Below are positions 48,491-59,259 of a stretch of DNA of 64,000 nucleotides, one piece after another (the first letter of the stretch is position 1; every line of letters begins with the position of its first letter). Source of the stretch: Siphonodentalium dalli (Eukaryota; Mollusca; Scaphopoda; Gadilida; Siphonodentaliidae); NCBI GenBank assembly GCA_032622095.1, contig CP136066.1, forward strand, positions 196,158,816 through 196,222,815, written 5' to 3'. The notes under the pieces were generated by a model that ran no database searches, was not told the origin of the DNA, and saw nothing but the letters and a program-made list of their open reading frames with translations. The translations under genes were made by a program, and so were the position numbers.

Positions 48491-50884
48491 ACCCTAACCC
48501 CCATCCCTCACACACGGGGTGTACCACCCGATGGGGTTAAACTTGGGTATGGACAAGTTTCGAGAAAGGTCAGGATTTCAACCGATTTGACGGCATAGGT
48601 GGGTGGCCCTCCAAAATACTCCATAGAAACACCCCGATCTCCACCCATCACCCCCAGGGGGTTAAAATCGAGTAAGCACCATTTTCGAGAAAGGCAAGAA
48701 TTTGATCGATTTGACGCCATGGTGGGTGGCCCACCCCAAATAGCCCACAGAAACAACCCGACCCCCACCGATCACCCAGAGGGGGTGGAAATGGGGTATG
48801 GACCATCTTCGAGAACATTGGTGGTATCGACCGATTTGACTGCATGGGTTAGTAGCCGGCCACAAACACCACCTAGAAACACCCCAACCCCCACCATCAC
48901 CCACAGGGTTGCCACCTCGATGGGGTAACAATGGGTTATGGACAATTTTCGAGAACAGTAGTGATATCGACCGAGTTGACGGCATGGGTGGGGGGCCCAC
49001 ACCAAATACCCCCATAGAAATACCCGAACCTCCATCCACCACCCTCGGGGGTTAAACTGGGGTATGGACCAGGTTCGAGAAAGGTAAAGCTTTCAACCAA
49101 TTTGCGTCTCTCACCAAGACAATTGTGTTAGGGTATGTAAACTTCCATTTTCGTTCTGGCCTTACATCGCTACGATAGGCGCATTTGATGGACTTCCATA
49201 GTCGATCCGGGACTGTATAATCAAACTAAAATCGACTTAAATATTATAAATCATATTACGAAGCCGATGACAATTCAAAGCCCACTCTATCATCTCAAAC
49301 TCTATCAAATGCATCCATATATACTTCTTTCTGTCTCCCCCAAGACATATTTGATAAGGTCGGTGGGTGGCCCGCCCCAAATACCGAATATGAACACCGC
49401 GATCCTCCAACCCACCACTAGCGGTGACCATGGGGGTATAGATCATTTTCGAGAACCATAGGGATTTCGACCGATTTGATGACATGGGTGGGTGGCCCCT
49501 AAATAGCTCATATAAACACCTGACACCCCCACTCATCCATCACCCCGGGCAACCCGAGGGGTGGGGTAAAAATTGGGAATGGACCATTATAGAGAACGGT
49601 AAGAATTTCGACCGATTTGGTGGCCGGCCCCAAATACCCCTATAAACACTCCGATCACCCACCCATCACCCAGGGGTGCCATCCCGAGGGGTGATAATGG
49701 GGTAAGAACAATTTTCAAGAACGGTAAGGATTTCCACCAATTTGAGGGCATGCATGTGTGGCCCGCCCCAAATACCATATAGAAACAGCCCGACTCCCAC
49801 CTATTACCCCGGGGTGCCACCCCGACGGTGTGAAAATCGGGTATCGACCATTTTCGAGAACGGTAATGATTTAGGCTAATTTGAAGACATGGGTGGGTGG
49901 TTGGATGCCCACCCCAAGTACACCCTTGGACCATTTTAATGGGGTATGGATCATTTTCTAGAACTGTAAGGATTTCGACCGCCCAAAACATCACAAATAA
50001 ACACCCCGACCGCCACCTATCACCCCGGGGGGTGCCACCCCAACGGGGTGAAATTGGGTATGGACCATTTTAGAGAACGGTAAGGACCACTTAGAAACAG
50101 CCGACCCCCATCCAACACCTCCTGGGGGTGCCACCCCGAGGGAGAGAAAATGGGGACCATTTTCGAGAATAGTAGGGATTTCGACCGATTTGACGGCATG
50201 GGTGGGATGCCCGCCCGAAATACCTCATAGAAACACCCGACCCCCCCCCCCCCCCCACCCATCACACCCGCCGTGTGTCACCCAAGGTAAGGGTATGGAC
50301 CATTTTCGAGAAAAGTAAAGATTTTGACCGATTTGACGGCCCAAATACCCTCTAGAAACACCCGAAGGGGTGAAAATGGGGTATGAACCATTTTCAAGAA
50401 CGGTAAGGATTTCGACCGATTTGACGACATGGTTAGGTGGCCCACCCTAGAAACACACCGACCCTCACCATCACCACCGAGGGTGCCACCCGAGGGGGTG
50501 AAAATGGGGAATGGACCATTTCGTTCGAGAACGGTAAAGATTTCGACCTATTTGACGGCATGGGTGCGTGATCCGCCCCAAGTACCCCCTAGAAACACCC
50601 CGACCCCACCCATCACCCACGGGGGTGCGTCCCCGAGGGGTGAAAATGGGGTATGGACAATTTTCGAAAACGGTAATTATTTCGACCGATTTGATGGAAT
50701 GGTTGGGTGGCCCGCCACAAATACCCTTTAGAAGCACTCCGACCCACACCCAACACCTCCGATGGTGCCAACCTAAGGGGGTGAACATGGGGTTTGGACC
50801 ATTTTCGAAAAAGGTAAAGATTTCTACCGATTTGACGGCATGGGTGGGGGGGGGGGGGTGCCCCAAGTACCCCAAAGAAACACG

Positions 50885-51145
50885 CGACCAAACGTCAAAA
50901 CGCCGCCGATATTAGTCACATATTCTGACTAGCTTCCTGTGATCACAATTGGTGTACATACACGACAATACTGTTATACGGACTGTATCTGCCATACACG
51001 AACGTCATATTCAAGGTATATAATTTAGAACAGTCGAGATCAACACAAAGCTATAAAGAGCGTTCATTGTTAACATGTTTATGGTACTGATACAGATCGT
51101 TAATTTCAATGATCTGAGAACAACTTTTGTGTAATTGACCCATCG
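50885..51145 (+). repeat. Third fragment of the flank element
   Basis: Carries CAAAACGCC.CC.ATATTAGTCAC, TTCTGACTA.CTTC.TGTGATCA, and AGTCGAGATCAACAC..AAGAGCGTT as in 48120-48375, and is then re-entered by satellite at CATCGTGAAAATGGGG. Confidence 0.75.
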
Positions 51146-52230
51146 TGAAAATGGGGTATGGACCATTTTCGAGAACGGTAATGATATCGACCGATTTGAT
51201 GAAATGGTTGGGTGGCCGCCCAAAATACCCTTTAGAAACACTCCGACCCACACCAATCCTCTCCAGGGTGTCAACCCTAGTGGGTGAACATGGGGTATGG
51301 ACCATTTTCGAGAAAGGCAAGGATTTCGACCGATTTGCCGCCCCAAATACCTCAAAGAAACACCCGACCACATCACCTCGGGGGTGCCACCCCGAGGGGT
51401 GAAAATTGGGTATGGACAATTTTCGAGAACGGTAATGATTTTGTCCGATTTGACGACATGGATGGGTGGCCCGCCCCAAATATCCCCTAGAAACACCTCG
51501 ACCCAACCACCAGCTCCGGTGGGTGCCACCCGAGGGGTGAAAATGGGTTATGGACCATTTTCATGAACGGTAACGATTACGACCGATTTGACGGAATGGA
51601 GTGGCCCACCCCAAATGCCCCTAGAAACACACCGATCCTCGCCCATCACCACCGAGGGTGCCATCTGAGGGGGTAAGCATGGGGAATAGACCATTTCGAG
51701 AACGGTAAAGATTTCGACCGATTTGACGGCATGGGTGCGTGACCCGCCCCAAATACCCCCTAGAAACACCCCGACCACACCATCACCCACGGTGGTGCGT
51801 CCCCGAGGGTGTGAAAATGGGGTATGGACCATTTACGAGAACGGTGATGATTTCGACCGATTTGACGGAATGGTTTGGTGGCCGCCCAAAATACCCTTTA
51901 GAAACACTCCGATCCACACCCATCACATCCGGGAGTGCCATCCCGAGGATGTGAACATGGGGATTGGACCATTTTAGAGAAATGTAAGGATTTCGACTGA
52001 TTCGACGGCATGGGTGAGGCCCCATTATTAAGAGTTTTGACGAACACGTACGATCATTATTTCGTACACTTTTACAACCCAAAGCATGTGTTTGGTATAC
52101 AGTCCCTTAATACTTCACGTATCGTCTCATTTGCAACAATGCGATAATCATGACATGTTAATATTGTCAATAATTCGACCAGTCACAACGTACGACCCGC
52201 GATTCTCGTGATATATTGTGGCAATACAGG

Positions 52231-52266
52231 TATAAATGCCAGGTCATATGTGGTGGAAATTCAGTT
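52231..52266 (+). promoter_or_regulatory. TATA box plus initiator at canonical spacing
   Basis: TATAAAT at 52231 and TCAGTT at 52261 (A at 52263) are 32 bp apart, as for a strong core promoter. An ATG follows at 52277 (MDDQIDVMLMGK, stop at 52313) with a possible GTGATG donor at 52310. The downstream sequence gives no recognisable protein, so the transcript is unknown. Confidence 0.4.
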
Positions 52267-52674
52267 CGTTGTTAGCATGGATGACCAGATAGACGTTATG
52301 CTGATGGGGAAGTGATGTTCCTGAATTTGGACCTTACATCAACCACGACGCCATCGTTCAAGCCCCTTCAAGTCCGCGAGTTGATTTCAATGCGATTTCG
52401 GCTTCACCTCTTTGGGTTTAGGAAATCCGACACAATGTTGGTGAGCTCGCTGATGTGCATCACTTCTGATTTGTTACTACCAAATCGAAACAAAGTCGAC
52501 ATCACGGTAGAAGCGATGTGCATCATGCAAGTTGCTTTTTTGTCAGATATTTGACAAACCGGCAAAATTTCGTTGAACAAAATGTTGATAAATAACAGGT
52601 TTTGGGAAATTTTATAGTATAGTTGACTGTGGTTAGCATTAATTTTGAGCAATTACTAGATTCTGATAACAGAA

Positions 52675-52754
52675 GCGGCATTTAAAAAAAAAATTGTTGT
52701 TGGAATCTGATGATATGGGGACATCTAATCGGATTGAGTACCTTTAAATGCCGC
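52675..52754. mobile_element. 80-bp TIR mini-element
   Basis: Bounded by GCGGCATTTAAA and TTTAAATGCCGC, a perfect 12-bp inverted repeat, enclosing TTGTTGTTGGAATCTGATGA and ATCGGATTGAGTACC. The interior and left end match 35755-35830. No clear target-site duplication. Confidence 0.55.
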
Positions 52755-52964
52755 ATTTGTGCGTGTTTTTTAAATTAAAAATAAATGCAAAGAACAAACC
52801 TGACAGTGACAGAGACTGCTGAGCTCTTGTGATGTCGGTGGGTGTGCCAAATATTCTTTTAGTTACGGTTCAGGAGCAGAAATCACTACTTACCAGTTGA
52901 ATCGGGATCCAGGGTAGGTTCAGATTACTCAGACAGAGTACTTTATGTAACTTAGAACTCGGTT

Positions 52965-53174
52965 ATGATTCCATGTAATTTTAAAATCGGTTATGAATTC
53001 CATGTAATTTTAAAATGCCCTGCATTACAGACTCTGCGAGAGAGATATATAAAACCCAACCGAAAACCGAATGTTATTAAATTGAATGAACTATTCAATT
53101 CGGGAAAGGGGAAGAGAACACAAAATCTTTCACTATTCATTAAGAGGGTTATGCCATTCTTTAGGCTCTCCTGA
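52965..53174 (+). pseudogene. LINE ORF C-terminal fragment
   Basis: Encodes FHVILKCPALQTLRERYI, then a KPNVIKLNELFNS..K stretch and NLSLFIKRVMPFF before a stop. This is the standard tail after the C-terminal knuckle of LINE-encoded proteins. The upstream part is replaced by a 28-29-bp tandem duplication (CGGTTATGA.TTCCATGTAA twice). No reverse transcriptase domain remains. Confidence 0.7.
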
Positions 53175-53715
53175 GGCATTCTATAACTACACACGTTAGG
53201 ACACCTCCATGGCAGAGATTATAGTAAATTAAATAATTGTTGAATTTCACTATATATTGTGTACTATCTTGCACATAATAATCAGTCAAAACTCCTCATG
53301 CATCGCACACTATATTCTGTATTTTTGGCGACTGGTTTCATAGTGCACTCCTCTTTCTGTAAAGTTTTCTGTTGCAGCCAGCGATGTTCATCCGTTGTAA
53401 ATAGCGATCTTATTTCGCAGGAAGCTCGTGAATCACGACGACGAGTACAGTGATTGACAATCTAAACAGCATATCGAGGTCGTAGCTCAATACAACTGGA
53501 TGGTTTACATGATATACATATACAATCTCGAACGGAGTAAAGTGATATATTGCAGAAAATAAATTTCAGGTGTTATTTGAGCTTATTAGAAACCATGAAA
53601 TCGTAACCGTCATTACGGATAGTAAAATACGAGAACGATTAGAAAGTACACAAAGGTTGGTGACGTAGTACCCTATCCGTATCCGTAATCGTAAACGTGA
53701 GTTTTGCGAAAGGTC

Positions 53716-54060
53716 TCTAATAAATAGGATTTCACCAAGAGACTGTGACCCACACTCAAATATCAATAGTAATTAAAATATTTCACCTAGTAACGGTGAC
53801 ACCTGACCCCACAGTAGGTGAACTTTTATATATAGAATGACTCTTTCATTGCATCTTTACGATTCACACTGCCCAATCGTCTTCTCTGCCACGTTTGGTC
53901 GCTAATAAATAGGATTTCACCAAGTGCAGACTGTGACATAACACTCAACTATCAATAGTAATTAAAATATTTCACATAGTGTCGGTGAACCCTGACCACA
54001 CAGTAGGTGAACTTTTATATATAGAATGACTCTTTCATTGCACCTCAATGATTCACTTCA
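53716..54060 (+). repeat. ~186-bp direct tandem duplication
   Basis: Two copies start TAATAAATAGGATTTCACCA at 53717 and 53903 and share ACTATCAATAGTAATTAAAA (first copy CAAATATC...), CAGTAGGTGAACTTTTATAT and GACTCTTTCATTGCA. A shorter direct repeat, GACAGGTAGTTAACCCGTTC, is at about 54082 and 54645. Confidence 0.8.
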
Positions 54061-54823
54061 ATAACACAAGGGCTGCGCAGGACAGGTAGTTAACCCGTTC
54101 TATAGCTATTTGCGCATTAATATTATTAGATCAGTTTTAAATTCATAACCCATAACAGTTGCATAAATGCACATTGGCTGCACGGCACTGCACGCTCTTG
54201 TTTATCATTATCTTTATCTAGAAACAAGTCCGTCGAATTAACTTGCAGTATATACCCCATAATCATAACATGTTCTCAGAAAGGTATGTGTAGTTATATT
54301 CACTTAGCGACTTTCTTCCTCTCTGTATTACTTTGTTTCCCTCTCTATGGATATTAGTTCCGCGAATGACTACTTCTTCGATTTTTATTCAGCTCGAAGT
54401 CAGAATTGTTCTAATAAAGTAATGCTTTAAATAATCATGAAAGGGTTAAAGATTTATTCAATGTTCACGCTGCCACTGGCCAAATGCAAAACTTATTCTC
54501 AAAATCTCATTTGCCAAGTGATTTCTTCATTCCAAAACAAATACAGAAACTATTTATTTATAAATAAAACCATTCGTGTTACGAAATTCCCATGCCACAG
54601 TTTCGTTTTAGCGGTCTTGATAATGTTAACACCTCCAACAACAGGACAGGTAGTTAACCCGTTCTATTTGCGCATTACTATTATTAGATCATTTTATAGT
54701 TGTGCACCGCGATGCACAAACTGACATAAATATTTTAATAAACGTCACATATCCTCTGACAGTTTCGGTTCCAACGTTCCAAAACAGATTTTAAAACTGC
54801 CACCATGTGCAGTGAGTAATGCA
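54061..54823. other. No gene seen
   Basis: AT-rich DNA with one end of the GACAGGTAGTTAACCCG direct repeat and the related TATTATTAGATCA.TTT word. A 95-codon frame at 54437-54724 shows no domain. Confidence 0.5.
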
Positions 54824-54825
54824 TA

Positions 54826-55038
54826 CAGTAATGCTCTAAATAATCGACTCCTTAACCACGGCAGAATTATGGGTAATTTTTTCGGGATTTAGTCGGAAAT
54901 ATGGCTTGTTGCCATTCATCGGAAAGCTCTCACTGAGAGCGTTCGGTGAATGGCAACAAGCCATATTTCCGACTAAATCCTGAAAAGTTACCCATAATTT
55001 TGATGTGGTTAAGGAGTCGATTGTTTAGAGCATTACTG
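54826..55038. mobile_element. 213-bp MITE, same family as 7808-7977
   Basis: Near-perfect long hairpin starting CAGTAATGCTCTAAATAATC and ending GAGCATTACTG. Arms share CGACTCCTTAACCACG, AATTATGGGTAA and TCGGAAATATGGCTTGTTGC. The left flank is TA, the right flank TT, so the duplication is decayed or absent on the right. The longer, better-preserved arms suggest it is closer to the founder than the 170-bp copy. Confidence 0.82.
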
Positions 55039-55329
55039 TTGTTCTGCTTTAAAGTCATTTCTCTGTTGAAATATATATTGTGCGTGTTTGTTGTTGCTTT
55101 GGTTTCTTGTTATAGTTTATGGAATTTTGAATCATCTTATTTCTTGTTCCAATGGAGTTTGTAGTAATTTGTATGGGTCAGTTCTTATTACCATAATATA
55201 ATTTTTTGCCGATTCTATCAAGTATATAATTATATCTTTAGATTCCTTTTTTTTTAGCTGTGTAGATTGTCTTATAATTACTTCTTTTTTTTGCCTCATT
55301 TGAAATAATCTTTCCTGTTTTTCTTAATT

Positions 55330-55790
55330 TTATGATATTTTTCCAGTAGGCCCACTAAATTTAAAGTATTGACATTTCTTAGTATATGCTAATTTGTCCA
55401 CATTGTAGTTGAACTGAAATTCTTTCTGAATAGCTCGTATATCGGGGATTTCATTCCTCAATTTTGAGCAGTATATTGCGTATTTTACAAATATGAGAAT
55501 GCACTTACTGTATAAGCTCGTCTTCTCTACAACCAACTGATCTTCCAACTAAAGCAAGTGGAGCGATATTTGTAGATTATATATATTTTTTTCGAATATC
55601 CAGTCAGTAACCTCACCCCATATAGTTTGTTCATGATTGGGCAATTATAGAATAATAAATGTAGAATTGTTTCTGTTTCGGATTTACAAAAGGAGCATCG
55701 ATCATCATCTCAATTATTTTTGATTTTTAAAGCAACGGCTTTCATTTCTTCGCTTAGTTTGTAGATTTTATATTCGAGGTGTTATCTTTT
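55330..55790 (-). pseudogene. Degraded LINE ORF C-terminal fragment
   Basis: Reading the minus strand: KIYKLSEEMK, then DDRCSFCKSETETILHLL with the CxxC knuckle, a frameshift, GEVTDWIFEKN-like sequence, then ILIFVKYAIYCSKLRNEIP to a stop at 55330. The order (knuckle, tryptophan-rich stretch, helical K-rich tail) matches L1/Tx1-like LINE ends. At least one stop and one frameshift break it. Confidence 0.65.
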
Positions 55791-55940
55791 TTTCTCTGCT
55801 GTGTCATTTTGTTATGCTAGTAAGTTATGTTGGCAAATTATTTGATGTTAGTTTTCTGTTTTCCCAAATATCCTTTCACTTTGTTATGCACAATCGCGAA
55901 GATAACAAAATAAATGAATGTGACATGTTCCGAGTATATA

Positions 55941-56886
55941 TGTTACAGTCAGATTGTGAAACCAGTCATTTCGTGAAATGACTAAAATTTTCAGTCATTT
56001 CGCGAAACCACTATGATGGCCAGTCACTTCATGAAATAACTGAAATTTCCAGTCATTTCATGAAATGACTGAAATTTAGTTATATTCTTTACACAATCTG
56101 ACTAATTTCAGTCAACTTGTGTAATTTGACTGAAATTTCCAGTCATTTCATGAAATGACTGAAATTTAGTTATATTCTTTACACAATCTGACTTATATCA
56201 GTCAACTTGTGTAATTTCACTTGTATACTGCTATAATTCACAAAATGACTGGGTGAGCAGTTTGATCTTAAGAAAACACTTCTGAATTGTAATCACCTGA
56301 TCAATATTAAGATAGACAAACTGTTTGATCTTAAGAAAATACTTATGAATTGTAGTCACTCGATTACAATTAAGACATGTAGGTGAACTGTTTGATACTA
56401 AGAGAACACAATTGAACTGTGGTCACTTGGTCAGTACATGTATTTAAGACAGATCTTCCAGCTCATTTCCATTGTTGATTCAGTTTATTGCTCAAACTAC
56501 TATTCCTTGTCTACAATTAAAATGTCAGACAGTATAGAGTTTAGGTTCTGTAGTGATTTGTTTGAGAAGTACAGTAAATGTCCGAAATACCTTATTCCCA
56601 AGGATGATTACTTTAAGACAATAGAAGAAATCAAACTATTTCAAAGTATATTTTATGTTTCTATTACATTTATGATTTACTTTTATGAATAAAAATTAAA
56701 TCAAGTCCTAATTTTATGTTCACAATTGAAGTCCCCGAACCAAAACTAGTATTCAGTCATTTCGTGAAATGTCTGACCACTAATTTCAGTCATTTCGTGA
56801 AGTCACTGGCTCTCACAGTGGTTTCGCGAAATGACTGAACATTTTAGTCATTTCAAGAAATGACTGGTTTCACAATCTGACTAACA
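55941..56886 (+). mobile_element. Ginger-like DNA transposon relic (946 bp)
   Basis: Both ends read TGTTA(CA)GTCAGATTGTGAAACC inward and are followed by AGTCATTTC.(T/A)GAAATGACT palindromes. The element is flanked on each side by TATA (55937-55940 and 56887-56890), a 4-bp duplication. TGTNR ends with a 4-bp duplication are the defining end features of Ginger elements, which encode Gypsy-type integrases. Inside are two 90-bp tandem units (56041-56220), three ~65-bp units (56258-56455) and one short ORF. No catalytic integrase domain is present, so it is non-autonomous or internally deleted. Confidence 0.7.
56438..56692 (+). CDS. N-terminal KRBA2/integrase-like fragment in the Ginger-like element
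   Basis: 84 codons, with a more likely start at 56522 (MSDSIEF), giving 56 residues. The segment FEKYSKCPKYLIPKDDYFK..EEIK resembles the N-terminal region of KRAB-A-domain-containing 2-like integrases, which derive from Ginger-type transposons; this is family recognition from memory, not a search. The frame ends at TAA (56690) right after a hydrophobic SIFYVSITFMIYFYE, so the integrase core (DDE) is missing. It sits in a plausible place, downstream of the internal repeats and before the right TIR. Probably a truncated remnant. Confidence 0.4.
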   Translation: MYLRQIFQLISIVDSVYCSNYYSLSTIKMSDSIEFRFCSDLFEKYSKCPKYLIPKDDYFKTIEEIKLFQSIFYVSITFMIYFYE

Positions 56887-57530
56887 TATATATCTCAGTT
56901 TATCCACCGCTCACTACGTCTATTGACTACATAAAGCCTGCCTAATAAACGTTACGTTTATTACGTCAATGTAGCTTTATTAGGTCAACGTAGCTTTATT
57001 AGGTTAGTACTACTTTTATGGCGTAATTTGATATGCAAATTGCGCAGGTAACTAGGGACGTCAACCGGCCTTAATGACGTCATTGTGATTTCAGAACGTT
57101 TTTGTCGTGTATAATTCACTAAAATAATTCTAAAATGATATATATTTTAGCTCTAAAACATCTATAAATCCTCAGAACAAGGTCTGCTTATAATAAATAT
57201 AAAAATGCCAACGAACTATTTCGCTCTAGGCTGCATTCCGGTTTTCCCACGTCATGAATGCTAATTGGTTTGCTTGACCTAATAAATGTAATGGCGTCAT
57301 CGAAGTAACGAATGTTAAACTGAGGAAAATGACAGATTTACCTCACAAAAGGCAAGTTTTGTGTGATGGATAAATAAAATATGTAGCTAATGTCGTCGCT
57401 TAAATTGTTTATGTCCGTGAGGGGGGTTTGAGCATCTATTGGGCGAGGCTCTATTCTATATATAATTGCCTTATTAGTTCTTTTTGGGTTATCGGGTGTG
57501 GTGGGTCTGGGTTGGGTGGGGATGGGCTAT
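56887..57530. other. No gene; CRE motif and short inverted words
   Basis: Contains repeated AACGTAGCTTTATTAGGT / GTCAATGTAGCTTTATTAGG, and TGACGTCA at 57075-57082 within TTAATGACGTCATTGTGA. Confidence 0.5.
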
Positions 57531-57840
57531 GGCTAATAATATGGTTTAATGTACTTTTTCCTGAGATCAGTAAGTTTGTTGCACTTCAAAATAACGTGAT
57601 ATTCGACTCCAAGGCCATTGTTACACAATTTACGCTTTCTACCTTGTGAACTTGTCCAACACAGGAGCCTGTCTCGATAGGAAGTCGGTGATTCCTAATA
57701 CGGAATTTCATCAGGCGTGAAACGACATTATGGTTGGTGTGTGAAATACATTTTCTGTGCCAAAGTCTGGCTTAATTATTCTGTAAAATGCCATCTTATT
57801 TGAATTCGCTATTCTTGCTGTCCATTCCCATTAGTAGAGT
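57531..57840 (-). pseudogene. Degraded LINE ORF C-terminal fragment
   Basis: Minus strand, frames shifting: KMAFYRIIKPDFGTENVF, VVSRLMKFRIRNHRLPIETG, then KLCNNGLGVEYHVILKCNKL and RKKYIKPYY before a stop near 57531. The FRIxNHRLPIETG, C..C..G.EYH.ILKC and KYIKPYY motifs in this order are diagnostic of LINE C-termini. It is the same family type as 52965-53174 (shared YHVILKC..L..LR..YIKP). At least two frameshifts. Confidence 0.75.
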
Positions 57841-57964
57841 CGCTTATGTACTTTCGTGGGAATTTTTTGAACAAATGTAGAGACTATTCTAATATGATAG
57901 GGTATCACTTAATTTGTCGGAAAAAGTTTGTTAGACTTCATGGGTCCGCGACTGGAGAGAATTA

Positions 57965-57986
57965 TGACGTCACAAAGATGACGTCA
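57965..57986. promoter_or_regulatory. Two CRE palindromes 14 bp apart
   Basis: TGACGTCA at 57965-57972 and 57979-57986. A third is at 57075. The second and third share the context ATGACGTCATTGT, so they may derive from a repeat rather than a promoter. Confidence 0.3.
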
Positions 57987-58089
57987 TTGTCAGTTCAGAT
58001 TAGATGTAGGGTTGTCATGAGAACTGACGAATTCTGCGCATATTTCTTAATTGTTATACATTTGTTTTCAGTTAGGGCAATTCATCAAT

Positions 58090-59259
58090 AGTAATTCTCA
58101 AAGAACAATACCCAAATTTACGGGAAAATGTTATTCCAGTCAAAGATGGCTGCCAAAATGGCACCTGAAAATCAACAATTTTGCGATTTTCAAAAATATC
58201 ATGTAATAGTCCTTCCGTTTGTTAGCGACGGCGAATTGTGACAATTATGTGTTTACTTATTGCTTCCGTAATGTAGTGCACCAATTTTATTGTACAAAAC
58301 ATGTTCGATCTGTCAAAATTCCACTTTAGACAACCGAATTATAGCTTCCTGACAAAAATCAATTCCGATATTGTAGCAATAGATATAAAGAAATGAGTGG
58401 AATTCAGTGATGGGAAAGAAATATTCGTGCCACATACGGAGTTATTGTCACAATTCAACAGAACTGTTCAATTTCACCCAAGATGGCTACCAAAATGGCA
58501 GTCAAAATACAAAATTCAGTGTTCGTTACACCACCAAATATCGCCCTGGCATTCCGTTATGCGGAATTAGGTTAATCGGCTACTTTTAGGTAAATTCGCA
58601 TAGCTTTAATTTCTTATACAAATTAGCGATGTTCTATACGGCATACGTGTCATTTCTTTAAATTTCCTGAAATTTAGTGAGGAGGGTGTTGAATAGAAAA
58701 TCCAACTCACTATGTGAAATTAGAAAGTATCTTAGACCGACATCTTAGCTTGGGGGACAAGTGTTACCATCCCAATGTCTAGCCTTATGTGTTATACATG
58801 TACTCTAAGCCAGAGTATTAATTGAGAAATATTGGTGGTTACCTTATCAAATGGTAATTGATGATGCAGATAAGCGTTGGTGCCAGTTCTTGTCGTGACA
58901 TATCAGTAGAAAATGCATAAATATAGATTATCATATAAGGTAGCAATACACAATTGTTTATTATGATAGCTATGAAGTGGGATTGTACTTCTCAGCTTTA
59001 CAATGAATCTTGGCAAGCAAGAAACAACACATCCTTGTTTATAAAACACAAACAATAGTATAATTAATTATATGGCTGTCATTTGGCTTGCTTGTCTTAC
59101 TGTTTGTTGCGCTGTAACCTTTAATTAAATTTGCACGGTAACACAATTTGAACCTCGTTTAATTTATTTAGCAGGTTTCAATCGCATTGATAACAACGGC
59201 AGCTTAAAATATATCCGTATAAGGGGTAGCGTCCCGTATCAAGCTTAAAGCGATATATT
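58090..59259. other. No gene seen
   Basis: AT-rich. CAAGATGGCT(A)CCAAAATGGC-type words occur twice (58142 and 58481), probably remnants of a diverged repeat. Frames are short. Confidence 0.5.

Larger units (their letters stand above)
38230..52022 (+). repeat. GC-rich ~139-bp satellite, about 70 units, with interruptions
   Basis: Consensus landmarks in order: GGGGTATGGACCATTTTCGAG, AACGGTAAGGATTTCGACCG, ATTTGACGGCATGGGTGGGT, GGCCCGCCCCAAATACC, YAGAAACACCCGACC, CCACCCATCACCCCGGGGGT, GCCACCCCGAGGGGTGAAAAT. CACCCCGGGGGTG and GCCACCCCGAGGGGTG are short inverted repeats. Units diverge by many substitutions and truncations, so this array is much older than the A and E arrays. It is sharply GC-richer than its surroundings. 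Interruptions: 39987-40777, 44175-45140, 46226-47195, 47755-48490, 49105-49360 and 50885-51145. Confidence 0.93.

Noticed and set aside
38230-52022. CRISPR-like regular spacing
   Set aside because: The whole 139-bp unit is repeated with divergence; there are no short identical repeats with unique spacers, and the DNA is eukaryotic.
52404-52652. 82-codon minus-strand frame with HIASTVMSTLFRFGSNKSE
   Set aside because: Looks gene-like in composition, but I could not tie it to any family, and splice signals are unclear.
52690-52730. CTGATGA word, possible hammerhead ribozyme core
   Set aside because: No following GAAA core or supporting stems; the same check failed in the A, E and 139-bp units.
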